Of a stretch of DNA of 64,000 nucleotides, positions 8,148 through 17,009 are shown piece after piece (the stretch's first letter is position 1; each line of letters begins with the position of its first letter). This DNA is from Burkholderia puraquae (lineage in GTDB: Bacteria; Pseudomonadota; Gammaproteobacteria; Burkholderiales; Burkholderiaceae). Location: positions 82,139-146,138 of the forward strand of contig NZ_NBYX01000019.1 in the NCBI RefSeq assembly GCF_002099195.1, given 5' to 3'. The notes under the pieces are model-generated. The model had not been told where the DNA came from. It saw nothing but the letters and a program-made list of their open reading frames with translations, and did no database searches. Position numbers and translations under genes: made by a program.

Positions 8148-9147
8148 GGAAGCGCGCGAGTCCGCCCAGGTCGTCGCCGCGCAGATTGCCGACACCACGC
8201 GCGTCGAAGCGCTCGCCGGCCAATTGCTCGATCACCCGCCGGCCGTCGCGCTGACGGTCGCGCGCGGCAGCTCGGATCACGCCGCGAGCTATTTCGCGAG
8301 CCTGACGATGAGCCGCCTCGGCGTGCCGGTCGCGTCGCTGCCGATGTCGGTCGCCACGCTGCAGCAGGCGCCGCTGAAGGTGCAGGACCAGCTCGCGATC
8401 GCCTTCTCCCAGTCGGGCAAGAGCCCCGATCTCGTCAATACGATGGCCGCGCTGCGCGAAGCCGGCGCGCGCACCGTCGCCGCCGTGAACGTGCTGCCGT
8501 CGCCGCTCGCCGACGCGTGCGAGCACCAGTTGCCGCTGCTTGCCGGCCCCGAACTGTCGGTGGCCGCGACGAAGAGCTATATCGCGATGCTGTCGCTGTC
8601 CGCGCAGATCGTCGCCTACTGGCAGCGCGACGCCGCGCTGATGACCGCACTGCGCGGCCTGCCCGACGTGCTCGCGCAGGCAGGCCAGCTCGACTGGTCG
8701 CAGGCCGTTGCCGCGCTGGCGGGTGTCGAGCGGATGATCGTGATCGGCCGCGGCCTGGGCCTCGCGATCGCGCAGGAAGCCGCGCTGAAGCTGAAGGAAA
8801 CGTCCGGCATCCAGGCCGAGGCGTTCTCGAGCGCCGAAGTCCGTCACGGCCCGATGGAGCTGATCGACCGCGACTATCCGCTGCTCGTGTTCGCTCCGCC
8901 GGGGCCCGAGCAGGCCGGCCTGCTGCAGCTCGCCGCAGACATGCGCGCCCGCGGCGCCGCCGTGCTGCTCGCGGCGCCCGCCGGCACGCCCGGCGCGACG
9001 CTGCCGCTTGCGCAGTCCGCCCATTCGGCGCTCGACCCGATCGCCGCCATTCTTTCGTTCTACGTGATGGCGGCGGATCTCGCCGTCGCGCGCGGCCGCA
9101 ATCCCGACACGCCGCGCCACCTGAACAAAGTCACCGAAACGCACTGA
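8131..9147 (+). CDS. SIS-domain glucosamine-6-phosphate deaminase/isomerase (NagB-II type)
   Basis: The 338-residue protein consists of two SIS sugar-isomerase domains like the isomerase half of GlmS. Visible motifs are ARGSSDHAASYFA (about 50), the GPELSVAATKSY block (about 140), AIAQEAALKLKETS (about 211) and RHGPMELID (about 236). There is no glutaminase domain. Placed between nagA and the PTS fusion, it most likely replaces classical NagB, turning GlcN-6-phosphate into fructose-6-phosphate and ammonia. I use TTG 8131 because AAGGAG lies 6 bases upstream, inside the end of nagA. In-frame ATGs at 8113 and 8140 are alternatives. Family proteins have been annotated as AgaS, GlmS-like or NagB-II. 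Confidence 0.85.
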   Translation: MSNMLKEARESAQVVAAQIADTTRVEALAGQLLDHPPAVALTVARGSSDHAASYFASLTMSRLGVPVASLPMSVATLQQAPLKVQDQLAIAFSQSGKSPDLVNTMAALREAGARTVAAVNVLPSPLADACEHQLPLLAGPELSVAATKSYIAMLSLSAQIVAYWQRDAALMTALRGLPDVLAQAGQLDWSQAVAALAGVERMIVIGRGLGLAIAQEAALKLKETSGIQAEAFSSAEVRHGPMELIDRDYPLLVFAPPGPEQAGLLQLAADMRARGAAVLLAAPAGTPGATLPLAQSAHSALDPIAAILSFYVMAADLAVARGRNPDTPRHLNKVTETH

Positions 9148-9162
9148 TAGCCGAGACCGCCG

Positions 9163-11745
9163 ATGAGACGCGCCGAGGAGTCCCAGTTGAAGAGCCCCAC
9201 CCACGATCAGATCGTCCTGCTTGCCCCGCTGACGGGGCCGATCGTCGCGCTGGCCGACGTGCCCGATCCGGTGTTCTCCGGCGGGATGTTCGGCGACGGC
9301 ATCGGCATCGACCCGCTCGCGGGCCAGCTCGTCGCGCCGTGCGCGGGCGTCGTGTCGCATCTCGCGCGCACGGGCCACGCGGTGACGATCACGACGCCGC
9401 AAGGCGCGGAAGTGCTGCTCCATATCGGCATCGACACCGTGGAGCTGAACGGGCAGGGCTTCATCGCGCACGTCGAGGCCGGCGCGCGTGTCGAGGCTGG
9501 CGCGCTGCTGATCGAGTTCGACCAGGACGCGGTGGCGCGCAGCGCGCATTCGCTCGTGTCGGTGATCGCGATCGCGAACTCGGATGCGTTCGAAGTCGTG
9601 GATCGCGCCAGCGGCTTCGCGACGGCCGGCAAGACGCCGCTGCTCGCGCTGCGCGGCAAGGGCGAAGCGGCCGTGCAGGCGGCGCAAACCGGCGCCGCGG
9701 CGCACAACGAAGTGCGCCGTGAAATCGTGCTGGCGCAGCCGGGCGGCCTGCATGCGCGGCCGGCCGCGCGGGCGCGTGAAGCCGTGCGCGGGTTCGACGC
9801 GACCGTCGACGTGCTGTTCGACGGCCGCAAGGCGTCGATCGCGAGCGTCGTCGGCCTGCTCGGCCTCGGCGCCGGCGAAGGTGCGACGGTCGAACTGGTC
9901 GGCCGTGGCGCGCATGCGCAGCAGGCCGTCGATGCGGTCGAGCACGAGCTGCTGCGCGAAGCGCACGGCGAAGTCGAGGAACAACCGGCGCGGCTGAAGT
10001 CGCCCGCGCCGCAGACGGTCGCGCGCAATGTCGGTGCACCCGTCGATCCGAACACGCTCGCGGGCGTGTGCGCGGCGCCCGGCATCGCGGTCGGCACGCT
10101 GGTGCGCCTCGACGATGCGGAAATCGTGCCGCCCGAGCAGGCTGCCGGCACGCCGGCCACGGAAAGCCGCCAGCTCGACCAGGCGCTGAAGGCGGTCGAC
10201 GCCGAACTCGACGAAACGGTGCGTAACGCATCGGCACGCGGCGCGGTCGGTGAAGCGGGCATCTTCGCGGTGCACCGCGTGCTGCTCGAAGACCCGACGC
10301 TGATCGACGCGGCGCGCGACCTGATCAGCCTCGGCAAGAGCGCGGGCTTCGCATGGCGCGCGACGATTCGCACGCAGATCGACACGCTGTCGAAGCTCGA
10401 CGATACGCTGCTCGCCGAACGCGCAGCCGACCTGCGCGACATCGAGAAGCGCGTGCTGCGCGCGCTCGGTCATACGAACGGCGCTGCGCGTGCGCTGCCC
10501 GACGAGGCCGTGCTCGCGGCCGAGGAATTCACGCCGTCCGACCTGTCGTCGCTCGATCGCCAGCGCGTGACCGCGCTCGTGATGGCGCGCGGCGGCGCGA
10601 CGTCGCACGCGGCGATCATCGCGCGGCAGCTCGGCATTCCGGCGCTGGTCGCGGTCGGCGATGCGCTGTACGCGATTCCGGACGGCACGCAGGTCGTCGT
10701 CGATGCGAGCGCGGGCCGGCTCGAACACGCACCGACCGCGCTCGACGTCGAGCGCGCGCGGCACGAGCGCCAGCGCCTGGACGGCGTGCGCGAAGCGAAC
10801 CGGCAACTGGCGGGCGAAGCGGCCGCGACGGTCGACGGCCGCGCGATCGAGGTCGCCGCGAACATCGCGACGCTCGACGACGCGAACACCGCGGTCGACA
10901 ACGGCGCGGACTCGGTCGGCCTGCTGCGTACCGAACTGATGTTCATCCATCGCCAGGTCGCGCCGACGGTCGTCGAGCACCAGCAGAGCTACCAGTCGAT
11001 CGTCGACGCGTTGCAGGGCCGCACGGCGATCATCCGCACGCTCGACGTCGGCGCCGACAAGGAAGTCGACTACCTGACGCTGCCGCCCGAACCGAACCCG
11101 GCGCTCGGCCTGCGCGGCATCCGTCTCGCGCAGGTGCGCCCCGATCTGCTCGACGATCAGTTGCAGGGCCTGCTCGCGGTGAAGCCGTTCGGCGCGGTGC
11201 GCATCCTGCTGCCGATGGTGACGGATGCGGGCGAGCTCGTGCGGCTGCGCAAGCGCATCGACGAATTCGCGCGCGCGCAGGGCCGCACCGAGCCGATCGA
11301 GGTCGGCGTGATGATCGAGGTGCCGTCGGCCGCGCTGCTGGCCGACCAGCTCGCGCAGCACGCGGATTTCCTGTCGATCGGCACCAACGACCTGACGCAG
11401 TACACGCTCGCGATGGATCGCTGCCAGGCCGACCTGGCCGCGCAATCCGACGGCCTGCATCCGGCCGTGCTGCGCCTGATCGACATCGCGGTGCGCGGTG
11501 CCGCGAAGCACGGCAAGTGGGTCGGCGTGTGCGGCGCGCTCGGCGGCGATCCGCTCGCGGTGCCGATCCTGGTTGGCCTCGGCGTGACCGAGCTGTCGGT
11601 CGACCCCGTATCGGTGCCGGGCATCAAGGCGCGTGTGCGCCGTCTCGATTACCAGTTGTGCCGTCAGCGCGCGCAGGATCTGCTCGCGCTCGATTCGGCA
11701 CAGGCGGTAAGGGCAGCAAGCCGCGAGGTCTGGCCGCTCGACTGA
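9163..11745 (+). CDS. nagF: Fused PTS phosphoryl-transfer protein EIIA(Glc)-HPr-EI
   Basis: The 860-residue protein joins three PTS modules. EIIA of the glucose class (about 15-165) has active His87 in LLHIGIDTV. HPr (about 185-275) has His197 in GGLHARPA and a serine at 228 matching HPr Ser46. Enzyme I (about 295-855) has His482 in GGATSHAAIIAR and the C-terminal CGALGGDP. It takes phosphate from PEP and passes it to NagE, so the operon carries a complete private PTS chain. The annotated ATG at 9163 has a weak ribosome site. TTG 9187, with GAGGAG 6 bases upstream, is a serious alternative and would remove 8 residues. Confidence 0.95.
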   Translation: MRRAEESQLKSPTHDQIVLLAPLTGPIVALADVPDPVFSGGMFGDGIGIDPLAGQLVAPCAGVVSHLARTGHAVTITTPQGAEVLLHIGIDTVELNGQGFIAHVEAGARVEAGALLIEFDQDAVARSAHSLVSVIAIANSDAFEVVDRASGFATAGKTPLLALRGKGEAAVQAAQTGAAAHNEVRREIVLAQPGGLHARPAARAREAVRGFDATVDVLFDGRKASIASVVGLLGLGAGEGATVELVGRGAHAQQAVDAVEHELLREAHGEVEEQPARLKSPAPQTVARNVGAPVDPNTLAGVCAAPGIAVGTLVRLDDAEIVPPEQAAGTPATESRQLDQALKAVDAELDETVRNASARGAVGEAGIFAVHRVLLEDPTLIDAARDLISLGKSAGFAWRATIRTQIDTLSKLDDTLLAERAADLRDIEKRVLRALGHTNGAARALPDEAVLAAEEFTPSDLSSLDRQRVTALVMARGGATSHAAIIARQLGIPALVAVGDALYAIPDGTQVVVDASAGRLEHAPTALDVERARHERQRLDGVREANRQLAGEAAATVDGRAIEVAANIATLDDANTAVDNGADSVGLLRTELMFIHRQVAPTVVEHQQSYQSIVDALQGRTAIIRTLDVGADKEVDYLTLPPEPNPALGLRGIRLAQVRPDLLDDQLQGLLAVKPFGAVRILLPMVTDAGELVRLRKRIDEFARAQGRTEPIEVGVMIEVPSAALLADQLAQHADFLSIGTNDLTQYTLAMDRCQADLAAQSDGLHPAVLRLIDIAVRGAAKHGKWVGVCGALGGDPLAVPILVGLGVTELSVDPVSVPGIKARVRRLDYQLCRQRAQDLLALDSAQAVRAASREVWPLD

Positions 11746-11832
11746 GCGTCGACGGCAGGTTCGCGACCGGTTTCACGACGAAAGCCATTAGGTCAACGAC
11801 GATTAACGACGAGACAAGGATTGGAGGACTGA

Positions 11833-13602
11833 ATGAACGGGAATCCGTTTCTGAAAATACAGGGCCTGGGCCGGGCACTGATGCTGCCGATCGCGGTATT
11901 GCCGGTCGCCGGCATCCTGCTGCGACTCGGCCAGCCGGACGTGTTCAACATCAAGATGATCGCCGACGCCGGCGGTGCGATCTTCGACAACCTGCCGCTG
12001 CTGTTCGCGATCGGCGTGGCGGTCGGTTTCGCGAAGGACAACAACGGCGTGGCTGCGCTCGCGGGCGCGATCGGCTACCTGATCGAAACCGCGATCATGA
12101 AGGACATCGATCCCAAGCTGAACATGGGCGTGCTGTCCGGGATCATCGCGGGTGTGGTCGCGGGGCTGCTGTACAACCGCTATAAAGACATCAAGCTGCC
12201 GGACTACCTCGCGTTCTTCGGCGGCAAACGGTTCGTGCCGATCATCACGGGCCTGGTCTGCGTGATACTCGGCATCGCGTTCGGGTACGTCTGGCAGCCG
12301 GTCCAGCATCTGATCGACGCGGCCGGCCAGTGGCTGACGACGGCGGGCGCGATCGGTGCGTTCGTGTTCGGCTTCCTGAACCGCCTGCTGCTCGTCACGG
12401 GCCTGCACCACATCATCAACTCGCTCGCGTGGTTCGTGTTCGGCAACTTTACGCCGCCGGCGGGCGGCGAGATCGTGCACGGCGACCTGCACCGCTTCTT
12501 CGCGGGCGACCCGACCGCGGGCACCTTCATGGCCGGCTTCTTCCCGATCATGATGTTCGGCCTGCCGGCTGCGTGCCTGGCGATGCTGCACGAAGCGCCG
12601 AAGGAGCGCCGCGCGATGGTCGGCGGCCTGCTGTTCTCGATGGCGCTGACGTCGTTCCTGACCGGCGTGACCGAGCCGATCGAATTCAGCTTCATGTTCC
12701 TCGCACCGGTGCTGTACGTGATCCACGCGGTGCTGACGGGGCTGTCGCTCGCGATCTGCCAGATCCTCGGCGTGAAGCTCGGTTTCACGTTCTCGGCCGG
12801 CGCGATCGACTACGTGCTGAACTACGGGCTGTCGACGAAGGGCTGGATCGCGATCCCGCTCGGCATCGCATACGGCGCTGCGTACTACGGGCTGTTCCGC
12901 TTCTTCATCCGCAAGTTCAACATGGCAACGCCGGGCCGTGAGCCGGCATCGGCCGATGCGGCCGCGGAATCGTACGCATCGGGCGGCTTCGTCGCGCCGG
13001 CTGCCGGCGCTGCTGCCGCTGCACCGCGCGCGCAGCGCTACATCGCCGCGCTCGGCGGGGCAGGCAACCTGTCGGTCGTCGACGCATGCACGACGCGCCT
13101 GCGCCTGACCGTCGTCGATCCGGAGAAGATCTCGGAGCCGGAACTGAAGTCGATCGGCGCGCGCGGCGTGCTCAAGCGCGGCGGCAACAGCGTGCAGGTG
13201 ATCATCGGGCCCGAGGCCGACATCATTGCCGACGAGATGCGTGCGGCGATTGGCAGCGGCGCAGCAGGCGCAGCATCGACGTCGACGGCGACGGCCGCCG
13301 CTGCACAGCCCGTCACCGGTGCGGCCGCCGGCCCGCTCGATCCGGAGCCGGCGCGCTGGCTCGCGGTGTTCGGCGGCGCGACCAACGTTGCTTCGCTCGA
13401 CGCGATCGCGACCACGCGCCTGCGTGTGGTCGTGCGCGATCCGTCGGCGGTCGATCGCGACCGTCTCGGTGCGCTCGACGTCGCGTGGGTGTCGCTCGAC
13501 ACGTTCCACATCGTCTGCGGCAACGCGGCAGCACGCTATGCCGAACAGCTCGGCGCGCGCCTGCCGCCGTCGGGCAGCGGGGCGGCCGCACAACCGGCCT
13601 GA
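11833..13602 (+). CDS. nagE: PTS N-acetylglucosamine transporter EIICB with an extra EIIB-like domain
   Basis: The 589-residue protein imports and phosphorylates GlcNAc. The N-terminal EIIC membrane domain (about 1-365) has many hydrophobic helices and the motifs GLHHIINSLAWF and FLTGVTEPIEF. An Ala-rich linker leads to an EIIB domain (about 395-475) with phosphorylatable Cys419 in DACTTRLRLTV. A second Ala-rich linker leads to another EIIB-like domain (about 505-580) that keeps ATTRLRVVVRD but has Ala526 where the cysteine should be. It starts 87 bases after nagF and is followed by the operon terminator. Substrate assignment rests on the operon and the similarity to NagE. Confidence 0.94.
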   Translation: MNGNPFLKIQGLGRALMLPIAVLPVAGILLRLGQPDVFNIKMIADAGGAIFDNLPLLFAIGVAVGFAKDNNGVAALAGAIGYLIETAIMKDIDPKLNMGVLSGIIAGVVAGLLYNRYKDIKLPDYLAFFGGKRFVPIITGLVCVILGIAFGYVWQPVQHLIDAAGQWLTTAGAIGAFVFGFLNRLLLVTGLHHIINSLAWFVFGNFTPPAGGEIVHGDLHRFFAGDPTAGTFMAGFFPIMMFGLPAACLAMLHEAPKERRAMVGGLLFSMALTSFLTGVTEPIEFSFMFLAPVLYVIHAVLTGLSLAICQILGVKLGFTFSAGAIDYVLNYGLSTKGWIAIPLGIAYGAAYYGLFRFFIRKFNMATPGREPASADAAAESYASGGFVAPAAGAAAAAPRAQRYIAALGGAGNLSVVDACTTRLRLTVVDPEKISEPELKSIGARGVLKRGGNSVQVIIGPEADIIADEMRAAIGSGAAGAASTSTATAAAAQPVTGAAAGPLDPEPARWLAVFGGATNVASLDAIATTRLRVVVRDPSAVDRDRLGALDVAWVSLDTFHIVCGNAAARYAEQLGARLPPSGSGAAAQPA

Positions 13603-13655
13603 TGCGATGAAGCCGGCCTGATTCGCGATGCGGGTTCGGGCCGGCCGGCAAAACG

Positions 13656-13688
13656 AAAACGGCTTGCGATGCGTCGCAAGCCGTTTTT
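13656..13688 (+). terminator. Rho-independent terminator of the nag operon
   Basis: A perfect 14-bp stem (13656-13669 with 13674-13687) closes a TGCG loop and runs into a T tract. The stem also starts with AAAA, so it could work in both directions for the convergent hexosaminidase gene. Confidence 0.92.
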
Positions 13689-13760
13689 CCTTGGTGCGGG
13701 CGATGGCGCGATGCGTCCGCCTGCATCGCGCCATCGCCCAGCCATTCACCGATCAGCCGT

Positions 13761-16244
13761 TCACGGATTCGTCAGCGTGAAGGTCGGCTTCCGGTAGCCG
13801 ACGCCGGCCCGGTCGAGCTTCGGCAATTCGCGTTGCGTGAGCAGCGTCGCGAAGCCGGCCCAGTCGCGCTGCAGCGCGGCCGTGTCGACGTGATGCGTGT
13901 CGCCGCGCTTGAAGCGCACGCCGGCCGCATACGGCAGCTCCCAGTCGGCCCGGTGCCATGCGCGCTCGGCGAGCGCGAGCAGCCGCGGATAGGCCATGTA
14001 TTCGAGGAAGGTGTCGTTGCGCATCACCTCGCCCCACGCCTGCCCCTGCATGCCTTCGATGCGCGGCGCGGGGCCCGTGCCCGTCACTTCGAACGCGTTG
14101 CCGTCACGGTCGCCCATCACTTCGGCGTTCTGCGGCAGGTTTTCGGGCGCGAGCGAGAACACCTTGTACTCGTCCGTCGCGTGCGAGCCCCAGTAGTAGC
14201 CGCGCTCGCGCGGGTTGAGCGTGTACGGGAAGTCGAAGTACAGGTAGTCGGGCAGTGCGAGCACCGTCAGGTAGCCCTTGCCGCTCAGGTCGCGCGCGCT
14301 GTCCGATGCGCCCCAGAAGATCGTGTCCCACAGCGACACCATCACGTGGCGCGTGCTGAAGTCCTGCGGCCCGTTCGCATGCTTGATGCCGTCCTGCCAC
14401 GCGGCCATCGTGTCGATCCCGTTCGCGCTGACTGCCGCGCTCACCTGTTGCGCGAAACGCGTCGGCAGCGCGTCGATCGACTTGATCTCGCCGCGCTGGA
14501 GCAGCGCCATGCACGCGGGCGAGCGCGCCCACGGCTTGTCCTGCGCGGCGAGATCGATGCGCCCCTTGTTCGGGTCGGTGCCGTTCAGCGCCTGGAAGCC
14601 CCCGCCGAGGAAGATGTTCTTCGCCTCGTCGCCACCGTAGTGCCAGGTGCGCAGCGGCGCCTGCGCGTCCGCATGCATCGCGGCGATCTCGCGGATCACC
14701 TTCGACGCGAAATTGAGCGCGCCCGGCACGCACGGGTTCAGGTCGCTGCGCCGGTCGTAGAACTGCACCGTCGTCAGGTTCGACGTGTCCTGCGGATCGA
14801 GCAGCCGGTATGCGTTCGCTTCCTGCTCGCGGCCGGCCGCATGCAGCCGCTTGTAACGTGCCTCCATCGTCACGACGGCCGCGCGCGCATGCGCGGGCAT
14901 GTCGATTTCAGGGATGATCTCGACGAAATGCGCGGCCGCGTAGCGCACGAGCGCCACGTAGTCGTCGCGGGTCAGGTAGCCGCCGCCCGAGCGGTTGTCC
15001 GGGCCGGAGCCGAGTTGCGGCAGCAGGCAGCGCGTCTCGCCTGGATCGTGGCAGCGGCGTGAGCCGATCTCGGTCAGCTCGGGCAGGCCGGGAATCTCGA
15101 TGCGCCAGCCTTCGTCGTCGGACAGATGCAGGTGCAGGCGGTTGAGCTTGTATGCGCTCATCTGGTCGATCAGGCGGCGCAGCGTCGCCGGGTGCTTGAA
15201 GTTGCGCGCGAGATCGACGTGCATCCCGCGATGCGTGAAGCGCGGCGCATCCTCGACGAGCATCGCCGGGATCGGGCCGCCGCCGGCGGGCACGAGCGAG
15301 TAGAGCGTCTGCACGCCGTAGTAGAGGCCGGCGCGATCGTACGCTTCGATGAACGCGCCGCGCGGCCCGATGGCGAGCCGGTAGCCGCCCGGCGTCGCGA
15401 TGTCGGCCGGCAGCCGGCGCGGCGCGACTACGCCCCATACCGGCACGCGCGCGCCGTCGAGCCCGAGGGTCGCCGCGCGTTCGCGCAGCGCCGCGACCTG
15501 CGCGTCCGGCAGGTTCGGCAGCGTGAGCTCGACGCCGCGCAGGTCGAGCGTGCCTGGCAGCGGCTGCTCGCGCTTCACGCTCGGCAAGGCACGGCTGGCG
15601 TCGGGCCGCGCGGCCACGGGCGGCGCATTGCCGGTCGAGTTGTTCTGCGCGTCGGCCGGCAGCGATTCGACGTAGCGCAGCTCGTCGTCGGTGTCGTTGT
15701 AGCGGAGCACGGCGGGCGGCGCGCCATCGACGACCACATACGGGCGCGGAATCACGTCGCTGTAGCGCAGCAGCCAGTATTCGGCGACGAACGGCAGCTC
15801 GATGCGCTCGCCCGGTGCAAGCCGCACCGAACCCGGTTGCGGCGTCAGTTCGTACAGGTCGCCGGTGAGCCGCCGCAGCGCGAAGCCTGGACGATCGATC
15901 CGCAGCAGGCGTCGGATGCTGTGCAGGTAGAGCTTCCAGCCGCCGTCGGCGATCGCCTGGTGGCCGCGGTTCTGCAGGATCAGGCGACCCGTCGCACAGG
16001 CCGCGCCGTCGGCGCCGAGATCGGCGCACGGCACGCCGGCCGCGGCCGCGTGATTGTTGTCGACGGCGACGCGCAATGCGAGGCCGTTCGACAGCCGCGC
16101 CGCGAGATCGGCCGGCGGCGCGGGTGGACGGACGGCGCCGGCCGCCGCGACCACAGCACTCGACGCCGGCGGCGCGCCGAGCGCGACCGGCGACAGTGCC
16201 GCGACCAGCAGGCCGGCAAACAGGGTAGGCAAGGTTCGGTTCAT
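13761..16244 (-). CDS. Beta-N-acetylhexosaminidase (GH20), exported
   Basis: The 827-residue enzyme cleaves terminal GlcNAc from chitobiose and related glycans. It opens with a signal peptide (MNRTLPTLFAGLLVAALSP, cleavage probably after ALG). A CHB_HEX carbohydrate-binding N-terminal domain follows (about 50-200), then a GH20 domain 2 and the TIM barrel (about 325-770). The GH20 catalytic pair is Asp539-Glu540 in HYGGDEAKN, and the substrate-binding LHLHLSDDEGWRIEI lies near 372-387. A C-terminal Ig-like extension closes the chain. AGGAG precedes the start. It is convergent with nagE and appears to share an operator motif with the nag operon, so it should be induced together with GlcNAc uptake. 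Confidence 0.93.
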   Translation of the reverse strand: MNRTLPTLFAGLLVAALSPVALGAPPASSAVVAAAGAVRPPAPPADLAARLSNGLALRVAVDNNHAAAAGVPCADLGADGAACATGRLILQNRGHQAIADGGWKLYLHSIRRLLRIDRPGFALRRLTGDLYELTPQPGSVRLAPGERIELPFVAEYWLLRYSDVIPRPYVVVDGAPPAVLRYNDTDDELRYVESLPADAQNNSTGNAPPVAARPDASRALPSVKREQPLPGTLDLRGVELTLPNLPDAQVAALRERAATLGLDGARVPVWGVVAPRRLPADIATPGGYRLAIGPRGAFIEAYDRAGLYYGVQTLYSLVPAGGGPIPAMLVEDAPRFTHRGMHVDLARNFKHPATLRRLIDQMSAYKLNRLHLHLSDDEGWRIEIPGLPELTEIGSRRCHDPGETRCLLPQLGSGPDNRSGGGYLTRDDYVALVRYAAAHFVEIIPEIDMPAHARAAVVTMEARYKRLHAAGREQEANAYRLLDPQDTSNLTTVQFYDRRSDLNPCVPGALNFASKVIREIAAMHADAQAPLRTWHYGGDEAKNIFLGGGFQALNGTDPNKGRIDLAAQDKPWARSPACMALLQRGEIKSIDALPTRFAQQVSAAVSANGIDTMAAWQDGIKHANGPQDFSTRHVMVSLWDTIFWGASDSARDLSGKGYLTVLALPDYLYFDFPYTLNPRERGYYWGSHATDEYKVFSLAPENLPQNAEVMGDRDGNAFEVTGTGPAPRIEGMQGQAWGEVMRNDTFLEYMAYPRLLALAERAWHRADWELPYAAGVRFKRGDTHHVDTAALQRDWAGFATLLTQRELPKLDRAGVGYRKPTFTLTNP

Positions 16245-16678
16245 GCGGACTCCTGAGAAAAAGGGGGCATAGCGGCGTCGTGGGATGACGTCGCTGCAGG
16301 CGGGTCTTTCAACGGAGCTGCGGGGACAACAGGGTGCGCGGGCGATGGGGCTGCCCCGCGCGCAGTCGGCACGCGGGCGCGTGCGTTACGGAACGGGTGG
16401 CGGGCAGGTGTGCCGGTCGGATCGGCGCGGGCGGGTGCGCGTCTTCATCGGCGGCGCACGGCAGCGGCGGGCGTCGCGGGCGCAGCGGGTGTGGCGGCGC
16501 GCCCGGTGGCAATGCCGCGCGCGCGACCTGCTCGGACGATGATGGCGCCGCTCGCCAGCGACGCGCAACCGGCCGCCGCATGCCGACGGCGAGACGGCGC
16601 GCAAGCGCGCGACACATACGGGATTCGCATGTCTCCCCCACCCAGATGGAATAGGCCTGTCAGCGGCCGTGTCCAAAG
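16245..16678 (-). other. Long GC-rich leader between the predicted promoter and the hexosaminidase gene
   Basis: About 430 bases separate the predicted transcription start from the hexosaminidase ATG. I see no conserved gene. On the minus strand an ORF of 61 codons (16445-16630) follows a GGGGGAG ribosome-site-like stretch but codes for a low-complexity Ala/Arg-rich peptide. A GC-rich hairpin with arms GCGCGGG and CCCGCGC occurs near 16337-16363. The stretch may be an untranslated regulatory leader. Confidence 0.45.
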
Positions 16679-16707
16679 ATCTTATGAAACCTTTTATTGG
16701 TATTCAA
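16679..16707 (-). promoter_or_regulatory. Predicted promoter of the hexosaminidase gene
   Basis: Read on the minus strand, TTGAAT (16702-16707), a 17-base spacer and TAAGAT (16679-16684) form a good sigma-70 promoter in an AT-rich island within otherwise GC-rich DNA. The -35 element overlaps the candidate NagR operator at 16698-16712. Confidence 0.6.
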
Positions 16708-16712
16708 GTGGT
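16698..16712. promoter_or_regulatory. Candidate NagR operator at the hexosaminidase promoter
   Basis: TGGTATTCAAGTGGT matches the nag promoter motif TGGTATTATGGTGGT (6140-6154) at every position outside the 3-base centre, with the two TGGT units 11 bases apart. It overlaps the predicted -35 box. That the regulator at 6211 binds it is inferred from identity of the two sites. Confidence 0.6.
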
Positions 16713-16769
16713 ATCAATCTGGCGCTAAATTGGCATCGGTATGCCGGGCCTGTCCGGCCGGCCGGGGCG

Positions 16770-16796
16770 AAAAAAAACCTCGCGCGAGGCGAGGTT
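16770..16796 (-). terminator. Terminator of the cyd operon
   Basis: On the minus strand a 7-bp stem (arms AACCTCG at 16776-16782 and CGAGGTT at 16790-16796) is followed by a run of eight T. It lies 37 bases after the cydX stop codon. Confidence 0.88.
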
Positions 16797-16832
16797 CCTT
16801 CCGGACGGCGGCCGCGTGATCGGCCGTACGCG

Positions 16833-16949
16833 TCAGTCGCGGCGCACGCGTGCTTCCTGCGTCTTTTGCCGCGCTTCGAGCCACATCGCGTTGACGATGC
16901 CGAACGACAGCGCAACGCCGATACCGAGAACCCAACTGAAATACCACAT
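16833..16949 (-). CDS. cydX: Cytochrome bd oxidase small subunit CydX
   Basis: A 38-codon gene, 60 bases after cydB, codes for a single transmembrane helix beginning MWYFSWVLGIGVALSFGI and ending in a charged tail with EARVRRD. This is the form of the CydX/YbgT family, in which the MWYFxW start and the FGIxNAMW block are typical. AAGGAG precedes the ATG. CydX stabilises the haem centres of the CydAB complex. The gene is the last of the cyd operon and ends just before its terminator. Confidence 0.93.
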   Translation of the reverse strand: MWYFSWVLGIGVALSFGIVNAMWLEARQKTQEARVRRD

Positions 16950-17009
16950 GATCCGACTCCTTGCGAAACGGTGGGCGAGGGCGCGCGCGCCCCGGCCCGG
17001 TTCAATCGA

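Noticed and set aside
8101..11511. 1136-codon minus-strand frame under the nag genes
   Set aside because: Antisense to the SIS protein and the EIIA-HPr-EI fusion; low-complexity composition and no family resemblance.
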